From: CAYMUR01 sp964393615
GTDB lineage: Bacteria > Planctomycetota > Planctomycetia > Pirellulales > Pirellulaceae
NCBI GenBank assembly: GCA_964393615.1
Contig: CAYMUR010000064.1
Location: 1 to 31,753 of the forward strand
Length of the DNA stretch: 31,753 nt
Direction: 5' to 3'
The notes beneath the pieces were generated by a model, which had not been told where the DNA came from, did not search any database, and saw only the letters and a list, made by a program, of their open reading frames with translations. This document shows, piece after piece, positions 1 to 7,265 of the stretch. Position 1 is the first letter of the stretch; each line of letters opens with the position of its first letter. The translations under genes and the position numbers were made by a program.

Positions 1-240
1 CAGACAGTGAGGAACCAGCGGCAGACAGTGAGGAACCAGCGGCAGACAGTGAGGNNNNNNNNNNNNNNNNNNNNNNNNNNNNNNNNNNNNNNNNNNNNNN
101 NNNNNNNNNNNNNNNNNNNNNNNNNNNNNNNNNNNNNNNNNNNNNNNNNNNNNNAGCCAGCGGCAGACAGTGAGGAGCCAGCGGCAGACAGTGAGGAGCC
201 AGCGGCAGACAGTGAGGAGCCAGCGGCAGAAAGTGAAACC
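1..240 (+). repeat. 21-bp in-frame tandem repeat encoding AADSEEP
   Basis: Successive 21-bp units encode Ala-Ala-Asp-Ser-Glu-Glu-Pro. Units before the N gap use GAA-CCA for Glu-Pro and units after it use GAG-CCA. The last unit (220-240) is degenerate, changing Asp to Glu and ending in Thr. The array is interrupted by the 100-N gap, so its true copy number is unknown. Confidence 0.9.
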
Positions 241-576
241 TCAGCAGGCAGTGATGCGTCAGAAGGTGCGTCGGACAGTGCGCCAGATAGCCCGCCAATT
301 ACGACGGCGTCTAGTTCTGACGAGGAGTCGTCTGAAAAGGAACGTGAGCTGGATGAACGGCAAGAAAAACTAAAAAAGGCCGAAGAAAAAATAGCAAAAT
401 TGAATGACCGTTTTTCAGACTGGTACTATATCATCTCGGAGGATGTCTTTAAGAAAATTCACCTTGGCCGTACCGATGTCATCAAAACCAAGGAGGACAG
501 TCAGGAAGGATTTGATGTCAATACGCTGCAGGAATTGGAGAAAGGGTTGGGAGACGATCAAAGTGAAAGTGAATGA
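1..576 (+). CDS. Partial acidic-repeat protein, C-terminal part (possibly DUF4340-family)
   Basis: This is the 3' part of a gene whose start lies outside the window. The visible protein has three parts. First is a tandem array of the heptad AADSEEP, then an acidic Ser/Glu/Asp-rich linker, then a charged coiled-coil-like stretch (ELDERQEKLKKAEEKIAKL) leading into a compact end with the motif DWYYIISEDVFKKIHLGR. That last block resembles, from memory, the C-terminus of planctomycete DUF4340 proteins, which carry a long model domain of unknown function; this family call is tentative. The true frame is n=0 (mod 3) before the 100-N gap and n=1 after it, so the ORF that reads straight through the Ns is wrong upstream of base 55. 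The stop codon is TGA at 574-576. The gene converges on the DUF971 gene. Confidence 0.5.
   Translation, partial: QTVRNQRQTVRNQRQTVRXXXXXXXXXXXXXXXXXXXXXXXXXXXXXXXXXXPAADSEEPAADSEEPAADSEEPAAESETSAGSDASEGASDSAPDSPPITTASSSDEESSEKERELDERQEKLKKAEEKIAKLNDRFSDWYYIISEDVFKKIHLGRTDVIKTKEDSQEGFDVNTLQELEKGLGDDQSESE
55..154. other. Assembly gap (100 N) inside the tandem repeat
   Basis: A run of exactly 100 Ns, probably a placeholder of unknown length. The last base before it and the first two after it join into an in-register GAG codon. The real missing length should therefore be zero or a multiple of 21 if the repeat is unbroken; 100 is not such a multiple. Confidence 0.95.
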
Positions 577-639
577 CGACGTTCTTTGGTAACGACGTTC
601 TTTGGTAACGACGTTCTTTGGTAACGACGTTCTTTGGTA
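576..639. repeat. Four perfect 16-bp tandem repeats
   Basis: The unit ACGACGTTCTTTGGTA occurs four times without mismatch. It begins on the last base of the TGA stop of the acidic-repeat gene and lies between two convergent genes. Copies two to four carry the short inverted repeat AACG-A-CGTT at 591-599, 607-615 and 623-631, spaced one unit (16 bp) apart. No U-run or long stem is present, so it is not a standard terminator. It could be a slippage product, a protein-binding array or a messenger 3'-end element; nothing in the window decides this. Confidence 0.9.
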
Positions 640-689
640 ACTCTGGAGCATCATGGAGGGCGAACATGGCCCACGTTGGATGCTCCTCG

Positions 690-1062
690 TCATTCCGTCG
701 ACTTGCTTTTGCCCAGAGTCTTTAGTAATTCCATTGCAAAAATCCCAGTGTTGTGGCCATCGCTGAACTCAATACTGTAGGCGTAGTTCCCTACCGGTTG
801 CATCGTGGAAATTGTCAGCGGTAGGATTTCTTCAGGAGTGACCACCGGCAACAAGACTGGTGGTTCGCTTTGTTTTTTTCTGCGATCTGCTCGACATGTT
901 GCACAGGGGCAGTGTTTTCGCAAATCGTGGNNNNNNNNNNCATCCGCTGACCAGACCGGTTCCTGTCCGCCTGTCGTCGACACCGTATTCTCGCTGATCA
1001 CCATCGTTCCATTCGATGACCAGCTTATTGGATTCAACGAGTTTTAAGCGCGTCGGTTGCAT
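690..1062 (-). CDS. DUF971 (GBBH-like) small protein, split by an assembly gap
   Basis: The N-terminal part (MQPTRLKLVESNKLVIEW-NDG-REY) is read from the ATG at 1062. The C-terminal part (LRKHCPCATCR through FSDGHNTGIF) is in another frame beyond the 10-N gap. Both halves match the DUF971 family, a small Cys-containing fold related to the N-terminus of gamma-butyrobetaine hydroxylase and found in proteins linked to Fe-S cluster handling. Removing 49 positions (927-975, including the Ns) restores one frame and the family-like join YGVDDLRKHCPC. The product would then be 107 residues, normal for the family. The gene starts 29 nt after the PaaK-like gene and is probably co-transcribed with it. 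The gene is probably intact in the organism and broken only in this assembly. Confidence 0.8.
931..940. other. Assembly gap (10 N) inside the DUF971 gene
   Basis: Ten Ns break the reading frame of the DUF971 gene. The bases next to the gap on its right side (941-975) do not fit the family sequence and may be erroneous contig-end sequence. Confidence 0.9.
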
Positions 1063-1091
1063 TGTTTTACTCCAACTTTTTTGCTAGTGAC

Positions 1092-2366
1092 TCACCGCTG
1101 ATCGACGAAGCGATTTCCTTTTCCTTCAAAACGTGGCAGGCTACCGCCTGGAACGCAGTGGACAGCGATTTTCAGGCCAAGCCGTAATTGTAGTTCCTTG
1201 GCGATTCGATCCGCAGCATTTAATCGGTCTTCGACCTCGATGGTCAGGAAATCCATCTCGCCCGTTTTGTGAGCGGTCATACGGTATTCGACTACTTCGG
1301 GGAAACTGTGAAGGATTTGCTCGATGGCGCTAGGATAAATATTTACACCGCGAATGATCATCATGTCGTCGATGCGCCCCAGGACACCACCTTCGAGAAG
1401 TACAAAGCGACAGTCACCGTTTGTTGACCAGGTGGGTCGCACCAGGTCACCAGTTCGATAACGGATGACGGGGCACCCTGTCCGACCGAGCGTTGTCAAA
1501 ACCAGCTCGGACAGCTCGCCTTCGGCGGCAGATTTGCCGGTTTCGACGGAAAGAAATTCTGCAATAAATTCTGCTTCGTTGACATGCAAGCCACGACCAT
1601 CGCGATCTGCATATCCCCATGGGCCGACTTCGCTGGCGCCCGCGTGATCGGTGACTTTCGCATTCCAGGCTTGTTCAATCCGATTGCGGATGGCAGGCAG
1701 TGAACCGCCCGGCTCTCCGGCGACGATGATACGTCGCACTGGTAAGGCAGTTGGGTCGATTTGGTTCTGCTGGGCAATTTCAGCCAAGTGTAGGGCATAG
1801 CTGGGCGTACAAAATAAAACGGTAGCCCGACTGCTGGACATCAGTTCCAGGCGTGAAATCGAATTCATTCCTCCAGCGGGGATGACGAGACAGCCCCGAG
1901 CGACTGCGGCGTCAAAAGCACTCCAAAAACCGATAAATGGGCCAAAGGAAAACCCTAAGAGTGCCCGGTCTTCGGCGCCTAACTCAGCGACGTCCAGGAC
2001 ATATTGCCAGGTATCCACCCACCATTGCCAGTCCTTGGCCGTATCCACTACGATCAGGGGTCGGCCGCGTGTGCCAGATGTGCGGTGAAAACGTATGTAG
2101 TTTTCCGGAGGGAATGTCAGGTTGGAGGCGTAACTCCAGGAGTTTGATGTAGGATTTAGTTCTTCTTTGTAGGTGAAGGGAAAATCGGAAAATCCGTCGA
2201 GACTTTGTAGCGGTAGCTGTAACATCCCGAGCTTTTCGGAGTAGAACCGATTATGGGGTTGAATCGCTGTCAGCAAACGGTTCAGCCGTTCCAGCTGATA
2301 TGCAGTGAGCTGATTGGCGGTCAATCGCTCAAGTTGCCGGCGATGTTCAAAGTGTGGATCAACCAT
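1092..2366 (-). CDS. Phenylacetate-CoA ligase family (PaaK-like) adenylating enzyme
   Basis: This protein is a member of the ANL superfamily. Such enzymes activate a carboxylate with ATP to an acyl-adenylate and usually transfer it to CoA. Visible core motifs, in order, are the phosphate-binding loop TSGTRGRP, GEPGGS, GASEVGPWGY (adenine/substrate region), YRTGDLV with the ribose-binding Asp, and GRIDDMMIIRGVNIYPS at the hinge to the small C-terminal domain. At 424 residues it has the usual PaaK length. I chose the ATG at 2366 (MVDPHFEHRRQLERL) because the extra residues of the longer ORF (to 2480) do not look like the family; no strong ribosome site supports either start. No other phenylacetate-pathway genes are nearby, so the acid substrate is unknown. 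The next gene downstream is DUF971. Confidence 0.85.
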   Translation of the reverse strand: MVDPHFEHRRQLERLTANQLTAYQLERLNRLLTAIQPHNRFYSEKLGMLQLPLQSLDGFSDFPFTYKEELNPTSNSWSYASNLTFPPENYIRFHRTSGTRGRPLIVVDTAKDWQWWVDTWQYVLDVAELGAEDRALLGFSFGPFIGFWSAFDAAVARGCLVIPAGGMNSISRLELMSSSRATVLFCTPSYALHLAEIAQQNQIDPTALPVRRIIVAGEPGGSLPAIRNRIEQAWNAKVTDHAGASEVGPWGYADRDGRGLHVNEAEFIAEFLSVETGKSAAEGELSELVLTTLGRTGCPVIRYRTGDLVRPTWSTNGDCRFVLLEGGVLGRIDDMMIIRGVNIYPSAIEQILHSFPEVVEYRMTAHKTGEMDFLTIEVEDRLNAADRIAKELQLRLGLKIAVHCVPGGSLPRFEGKGNRFVDQR

Positions 2367-2649
2367 AACCTTATGATACGACGCCCAGCCTACGGACGGA
2401 AGCAAGCGAAGTGTTCCAATGGAATTCCTGCTCCTTTTTTTGTCAATGGTAGCAGAACGGTATTCTGTTGATATGTGCAATGTGCGATCATGGGTGAATG
2501 ATGGGCCAGGAGAGGGGCGCAGACTACGGGGCTAGGAATTCCCGGAAGGGGCGCGGCCCAAGTGGTGGTTTTCGAGACCATGGGCCTCGCTGGGAACGTA
2601 TGACAGCTTGGTCCACCACGGTTTCCTGTCTTTTCTCACTGGAAATACG

Positions 2650-3165
2650 ATGACGGCCGAGAAAAAATCAACCATGCGACTGGGCCGTACAGAGGCTGGC
2701 TACATTGTCTACGTGGTAGGGCGTGGTACGATGCGGGAAAGCCGTTTACTGCATGCCTTTGCCTTAGGAATTGTCGCTGCTGACGATTGTACGCTGGCGA
2801 TTGAGCTCACGCAGTGTACTTACCTTGACAGTACCTTTCTGGGATGTCTTGTTAATCTTAACAAGCGAATTGGAAAAAAAACAACGAAACGGTTTCAAAT
2901 CATTGCCGATCAGGAGCGAAGTCGTTCTCTTTTAGCGACGGCACATTTGCACACGATCCTGCCAATTAGTGTGCAGCCACCTGCGTTGGTCTCGGAGTGC
3001 CGTAACCTAGCTGCGGATGAACTGGATCGTCGACAACTTGGTCACCATATCATGGAATGCCACCGCTGGCTTGCTGAACTGGGAGGACCCAATCAGGAGG
3101 TATTTCGTCGTATTGCTGATCAGTTAGAGCTGGAATTAAGTCAGGAAAAGGCAGAAAAGAGCTGA
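2650..3165 (+). CDS. STAS-domain protein (anti-sigma factor antagonist-like)
   Basis: The N-terminal ~110 residues form a STAS-like fold, with a beta strand (YIVYVVGRG), a helix, a strand (CTLAIELTQCTY) and then LDSTFLG. In SpoIIAA-type antagonists the serine of the D-S motif is the phosphorylation site, here Ser61, so the key residue is present. The C-terminal ~60 residues are helical and charged and are not part of the standard domain. I prefer the ATG at 2650 (MTAEKKSTMRLGR) with a weak GGA upstream; a TTG at 2608 would add 14 residues. Likely role: partner switching with a serine kinase/anti-sigma factor. None is encoded nearby, so the partner is unknown. It lies 115 nt before the DUF1573 gene and may share its transcript. 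Confidence 0.8.
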   Translation: MTAEKKSTMRLGRTEAGYIVYVVGRGTMRESRLLHAFALGIVAADDCTLAIELTQCTYLDSTFLGCLVNLNKRIGKKTTKRFQIIADQERSRSLLATAHLHTILPISVQPPALVSECRNLAADELDRRQLGHHIMECHRWLAELGGPNQEVFRRIADQLELELSQEKAEKS

Positions 3166-3280
3166 CCCGTTAATGCGTGTGGTATGCTTGAAAAGCGGTA
3201 GGGTTATACGACCAAATCGATATCCGGGTACTGGAGGTGGTTGTACCCTTTATCGGAAAATTACGCATGGGAAACACCGG

Positions 3281-4279
3281 ATGATACGGGCCACGCTGAT
3301 TGTCGCGAGCTTGACGATTGCTGGTACTTTGACCAACGACGTTGAGGCCCATTTGTGGGCACGCAAAGTCTTTAAAAATCGTAGTCACGATTTTGGAGAG
3401 GTCGCCAGAAATTCTAAAGCTGAATTCGTGTTCGAAATGGAGAACGAGTATGCAACCGATATTCGTATCGTTGGCATACGTGCCAGTTGCGGTTGCATTA
3501 CTCCCAAGATTCTCAAAAAGATCATCAAGAGACATGAGACCGGTGGAATTCTGGTGATTTACAACACCGATCGTTTTCAAGGTCGCCGTGGTGCCACGCT
3601 GACCGTAACGTTTGACCAACCACGGTTTGCCGAAGTGCAATTGAAAGTCAAGGGAAATATCCGCAGTGATGTCGAGATGGATCCAGGTATGATCGACTTT
3701 GGTAAAGTCGACCAGGGTCAAACCGATAAAAAAAATGTCCAAGTCCGGTACCGCGGGGTACGGCCCTGGAACTTGGCGGGGCTCCGGGGTGAGAATGAGT
3801 ATTTTGATCTCGAGTTGGTACGGCGAGAACCGAATTCGCATGTGTTTGACATTGTAGCTTATCTGAAACCTGACGCCCCAATGGGGTTTTTTCATACACA
3901 AGTCACGCTCATGCCAGACGATCCTGCGGCGAGCCAGTTTCCACTATGGGTCCAAGGTGAAATTTTGCCTCCTGTCAGGATCAGCCCTGCGTCACTTTAC
4001 CTCGGGGATATTCAGCCGAATCAAACCATATCCAAGAAGATTGTGGTACAAGGCAAAGTACCATTCCGCATCCTCTCAATCAGTCCTCGTGATAAACGGT
4101 TTGCTTATGACCTGAGTGACCAGGCCAAGGCGATACATATTGTCCCTGTCCGGTTTACGGCAGGCGAACAGCGCGGTGATGTGAACCAAACGCTCGAAAT
4201 CATCACCGACCTGGGTGAAGGGATTACAGCGACCTGTCAGGCGCGGGTGGCTGTTATGGAATCGGATGATGTTAAATAA
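3281..4279 (+). CDS. Exported DUF1573-domain protein
   Basis: The protein starts with an apparent signal peptide (MIRATLIVASLTIAGTL, cleavage possible near VEA/HLWA). It is followed by a DUF1573 domain whose signatures are HDFGEV, an Ig-like strand pattern and SCGC (Cys70, Cys72) in IRASCGCITP. Two further beta-rich segments (residues ~120-210 and ~220-320) repeat the pattern DFGKVDQG and YLGDIQPNQ, which suggests tandem Ig/ASH-like modules. DUF1573 proteins are common in planctomycetes and Bacteroidetes, are exported, and have no established activity. The ATG at 3281 was chosen because it begins the signal peptide and follows GGGAAA; the open frame reaches back to 3173. The gene converges on pdxA with only 11 nt between the stops. 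Confidence 0.8.
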   Translation: MIRATLIVASLTIAGTLTNDVEAHLWARKVFKNRSHDFGEVARNSKAEFVFEMENEYATDIRIVGIRASCGCITPKILKKIIKRHETGGILVIYNTDRFQGRRGATLTVTFDQPRFAEVQLKVKGNIRSDVEMDPGMIDFGKVDQGQTDKKNVQVRYRGVRPWNLAGLRGENEYFDLELVRREPNSHVFDIVAYLKPDAPMGFFHTQVTLMPDDPAASQFPLWVQGEILPPVRISPASLYLGDIQPNQTISKKIVVQGKVPFRILSISPRDKRFAYDLSDQAKAIHIVPVRFTAGEQRGDVNQTLEIITDLGEGITATCQARVAVMESDDVK

Positions 4280-4290
4280 GAGTATTTGTT

Positions 4291-5322
4291 TTACTCTCGG
4301 ACCACTGGTTGGCGCTTCTTGATGCCTGCCAATTTGATTGCCAACTGCATGGACGTTTGCATGTCATCACAGGTTGCCAGATTCTTACCAGCGATATCAA
4401 AAGCAGTTCCGTGATCGACGGAGGTGCGTACGATTGGCAATCCCAGCGTGACGTTGACCGTATGCTCAAAGTCTAGCAGTTTCATCGGTACGTGGCCTTG
4501 GTCGTGATACATGGCGACGACCAAATCACATCTACCACGTTTTGCTTGCATGAACAGCGTATCTGCCGGATAAGGGCCCTCGCAGGGGATGCCAGCCGTG
4601 TTTGCCTGTTCGATGGCGGGTATAATCCAGCGAGTTTCCTCGTCACCAAACATGCCGTTTTCTCCAGCGTGAGGGTTTAAACCGCAGACGGCGATACGCG
4701 GAGGTTTTCCCATCAGCCGCAGCATCGCGTTGTGTCCCATTTCGATCGTTTGCCGGATGCGGTCTACGGAAAGTTGTGTGGCTTCTAACAAGCTACAATG
4801 GGTCGACACGTGAACGACGCATAATTGATCGTTGTACAATAACATGCGTGACTCTGGCACGCCGCATAAATCAGCGATGAACTCCGTATGGCCGCAAAAA
4901 GGAATTCCATTCAAGGCGACCGCTTCTTTGTTAAGAGGTGCCGTAATGATTGCTTGGGATCGCCCTTCCATGCAGAGTTCCGTTGCCAATCGGACATAGG
5001 CTAACCCGGCCCGCCCACAGGCGGCATTGACCTGTCCAACGGTCAACTCATGAGGCTGTAACTGTTGTGCATCGAGTACGATGACCTGCGCCGAATCGTC
5101 CAAAGTGGTATCGTCCAGACGGGTGACGACTCGGTCTGGTTTAAACCCAATCTCTTGTCCCAACTGGTTGATTTGCCAGGCTTCTCCTATCAGTACCCAC
5201 CGCGCGGATGTCCGCAGGTCGTAATCGAGGAGCGCCTTCAGTGTCACTTCGGGACCGATCCCAGCGGGATCTCCCATCGAAATGCAAAAAGTGGAAATGT
5301 CGCTTGATTCTTGACGAAACAT
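4291..5322 (-). CDS. pdxA2: PdxA-family dehydrogenase, probably PdxA2-type (4-phospho-acid-sugar dehydrogenase)
   Basis: Family motifs are complete: GDPAGIGPE near residue 17, GHTEFIADL, NPHAGENGMFGDEE, GPYPADTLF and YHDQGHVPMK, with the three metal-binding histidines. Length is 343 residues, normal for the family. PdxA proper oxidises 4-phosphohydroxy-L-threonine in pyridoxal phosphate synthesis. The PdxA2 branch, found next to DUF1537 kinases, oxidises 4-phospho-D-threonate or 4-phospho-D-erythronate, with decarboxylation to dihydroxyacetone phosphate. The DUF1537 kinase gene lies 108 nt upstream on the same strand, which favours the PdxA2 role. Sequence alone does not separate the two, and a dual role is possible if this is the only copy in the genome. 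The start is the ATG at 5322. Confidence 0.85.
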   Translation of the reverse strand: MFRQESSDISTFCISMGDPAGIGPEVTLKALLDYDLRTSARWVLIGEAWQINQLGQEIGFKPDRVVTRLDDTTLDDSAQVIVLDAQQLQPHELTVGQVNAACGRAGLAYVRLATELCMEGRSQAIITAPLNKEAVALNGIPFCGHTEFIADLCGVPESRMLLYNDQLCVVHVSTHCSLLEATQLSVDRIRQTIEMGHNAMLRLMGKPPRIAVCGLNPHAGENGMFGDEETRWIIPAIEQANTAGIPCEGPYPADTLFMQAKRGRCDLVVAMYHDQGHVPMKLLDFEHTVNVTLGLPIVRTSVDHGTAFDIAGKNLATCDDMQTSMQLAIKLAGIKKRQPVVRE

Positions 5323-5430
5323 CTTGGATCAACTCCCGGAAAATTTAGCTGGAAAGGATGGCTTGTTGTTGTATTATACCGGAGACTCTGTTGAGGAGTT
5401 TGTAGGGCTCCAGTAATGATTGCCTTTGCA

Positions 5431-6618
5431 TTATATTTTGTTTGCGAGATCTGTGAAAACCTTCACCAAAGTGTCATTGTCGCCAAATCCTCCTGCTTTG
5501 GTAACCACTGTTATACCGTCTAATCGTCCGCCAATAAGGCACCCTTTGGCAAGGCCAGGCAAAATTTGTTGTTGTAGGTCAATGCCGTTCACTCTAGCCA
5601 TGTCACATACTGTTTTTGCCGTATCACCGCCCGTTAAGACAAGGCCAGCAGTCGTTTGAGCTGATAAATTCGTGAAGATGTTTTCCCAGCATTCTGGGCT
5701 ATTGTTTTCCCACGGGATCCGTATGGCCATGTGCTGGCCACGACGAATAGCCGACCTGAGTTGTTGTGGTGTTTGGTTGTCCAGGCAAATCGACACCAAT
5801 TCGGTATGCTGTTTCAATTGTTCTAACTGTTGTGTCGTGACAGGGTTTGTGGTTCCGATAAAACAGATAATTGGACTACCTGGCGGGTTGATTTTATTTT
5901 CTGGCAGGGGTGTCTGAATATTGCCGTCGTCAATCAGGCTGGATGGATTCCTGGTTTTACCAGTAAAACGCTTTGCGAGCTGCGCCGCCAGGCCTGCGGA
6001 CCCTACGGGCAAGACTTCGGGTGCCAATGCCAATAATGCTTCTGCCAAGTGTGCCAGATCAGTCTCTTTTTCAGCATCGACACAGCAAACTTTTGTGCCT
6101 GTGGTGATGGCATGACGTAACCGATCCAACAAAATGCTTCCACTTCGTCGTACTTCGTTGAGGGAGACTTCGACGCAGTGGTGTGTCGATTGATCTCGAA
6201 TCATAGTAGGCAAATGTTGTCCCGATCGGTACCCGGTATCACCCAGGAGAAGTTCACCATGTACGAACCGACGTCCCATACGTGGAAACGCAGGACAGAC
6301 GACGGCTAACAGATGGGGGCCTCTTTCTAAGACGGCATCGATTTCCGCACCGATGTTCCCGATTAACGTGGAGTCAATTTTCTTGTAAATCAAATGGTGC
6401 CCACTTTGGACAATTTTCAGATGGGCATCCCGAACGTGAGACGCCGCTCTCTCTGCTGAATGAAACCGGCTTGTTGTCGAAAAAGCCAGGATGTCCTTCG
6501 TCGGTAGGCCCAACTGGTCAATCTGCCAGCGAGTGTGAACTTGATAACCATGTTCGACGAACTGGATACCCGTATCGCAGGCGCCTGTTAAATCATCTGC
6601 CAGGATTGCAAGTTTCAC
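5431..6618 (-). CDS. Four-carbon acid-sugar kinase (DUF1537/OtnK-DtnK family)
   Basis: The N-terminus KLAILADDLTGACDTGIQF is the substrate-binding signature of the DUF1537 family. The C-terminal nucleotide-binding domain shows LVLTGGDTAKTV, LPGLAKGCLIGG and TKAGGFGD. Length is about 395 residues, as expected. Characterised members phosphorylate D-threonate, D-erythronate or 2-oxo-tetronate at O4. The GTG at 6618 gives the family-typical start (V/M-KLAILADD) and follows GGAAA at about nine bases; the open frame runs 41 codons further upstream with unlike sequence. With the PdxA-type gene directly downstream the pair would convert a C4 sugar acid to its 4-phosphate and then to a triose phosphate. 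No transporter or regulator for such an acid is visible. Confidence 0.85.
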   Translation of the reverse strand: MKLAILADDLTGACDTGIQFVEHGYQVHTRWQIDQLGLPTKDILAFSTTSRFHSAERAASHVRDAHLKIVQSGHHLIYKKIDSTLIGNIGAEIDAVLERGPHLLAVVCPAFPRMGRRFVHGELLLGDTGYRSGQHLPTMIRDQSTHHCVEVSLNEVRRSGSILLDRLRHAITTGTKVCCVDAEKETDLAHLAEALLALAPEVLPVGSAGLAAQLAKRFTGKTRNPSSLIDDGNIQTPLPENKINPPGSPIICFIGTTNPVTTQQLEQLKQHTELVSICLDNQTPQQLRSAIRRGQHMAIRIPWENNSPECWENIFTNLSAQTTAGLVLTGGDTAKTVCDMARVNGIDLQQQILPGLAKGCLIGGRLDGITVVTKAGGFGDNDTLVKVFTDLANKI

Positions 6619-7265
6619 GAAAATAGATTTCCGCAACCGAGAATTTCTCCATTGCTTTACGCGATGATGCCACGGCGCCCCAAGGTGTGTGGAAAGTGGC
6701 GCAATAACTTGGACGCCACTACCGTAGGCTCTGTTTCCCAATCCTGCAACCTGAATCGCCGACCGCGTTAGTAGAAAATTATCAGTTTATTTTGATGTTC
6801 GTGAGATCAGTACAGACAATCTAAAACGTCCTGGCAACTGGTGGAAAAATGGGTAATGACGAAGCGAGTAAGAAGCGACGTGGCTGGCATTGGTTGGTCA
6901 TGCATTCAGGTGCTTCTCGAAAAATCAGTCTGAGCATGGCGGTAGCGGCATGGTTACGGCAAACAATGTCGTTGGAGGTGTTTATACCGGCTGGTCGCGG
7001 ATGGATTTGGCCAGGAGATTTAGGGTGTTTGTGAATGCCTACCTTGCTTCGTGCATGCGGTCTGCGGCAACCCAATCAGAGCAATCCGTGAAGCAGTTCG
7101 CGATGCGCAAGGTGGCTGCAGATCCTGTGCGTGTCTCTTGTTGCGGGCCAAAAATAAAGGAAGGACGACTTTTCCTCAACGACTTCAGAAAAAGTTTGGA
7201 CTTTTAGATGTGTGTGCCGTTACAAACGGTAGACAGAGGGGCAAGAATGGACATTTTGCCACAGA
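6619..7265. other. Intergenic region, no convincing gene
   Basis: About 650 bp between two minus-strand genes. A plus-strand ORF at 6849-7034 has a GGTGGA just before its ATG, but its 61 residues resemble nothing I know and it runs against both neighbours. A GATAAT hexamer on the minus strand (6778-6783) could be a -10 element for the DUF1537-pdxA2 pair, without a good -35. A small perfect hairpin CCGTT-ACA-AACGG lies at 217-229 of the 7 kb block (7217-7229), without a U-run. Confidence 0.5.

Noticed and set aside
7..576. Single ORF reading straight through the 100-N gap from base 7
   Set aside because: Before the gap that frame gives QTVRNQR, not AADSEEP; the real frame differs on the two sides.
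576..639. CRISPR array
   Set aside because: The repeats are 16 bp and directly abutting, with no spacers and no cas genes nearby.
832..1047. DUF971 pseudogene
   Set aside because: The break coincides with an N gap and is fully repaired by removing 49 suspect positions.
1092..2366. Part of a phenylacetate degradation cluster
   Set aside because: No paa genes are adjacent; only the ligase family signature is present.
6849..7034. 61-residue plus-strand gene
   Set aside because: It has an acceptable ribosome site but no family resemblance and the opposite strand to both neighbours.
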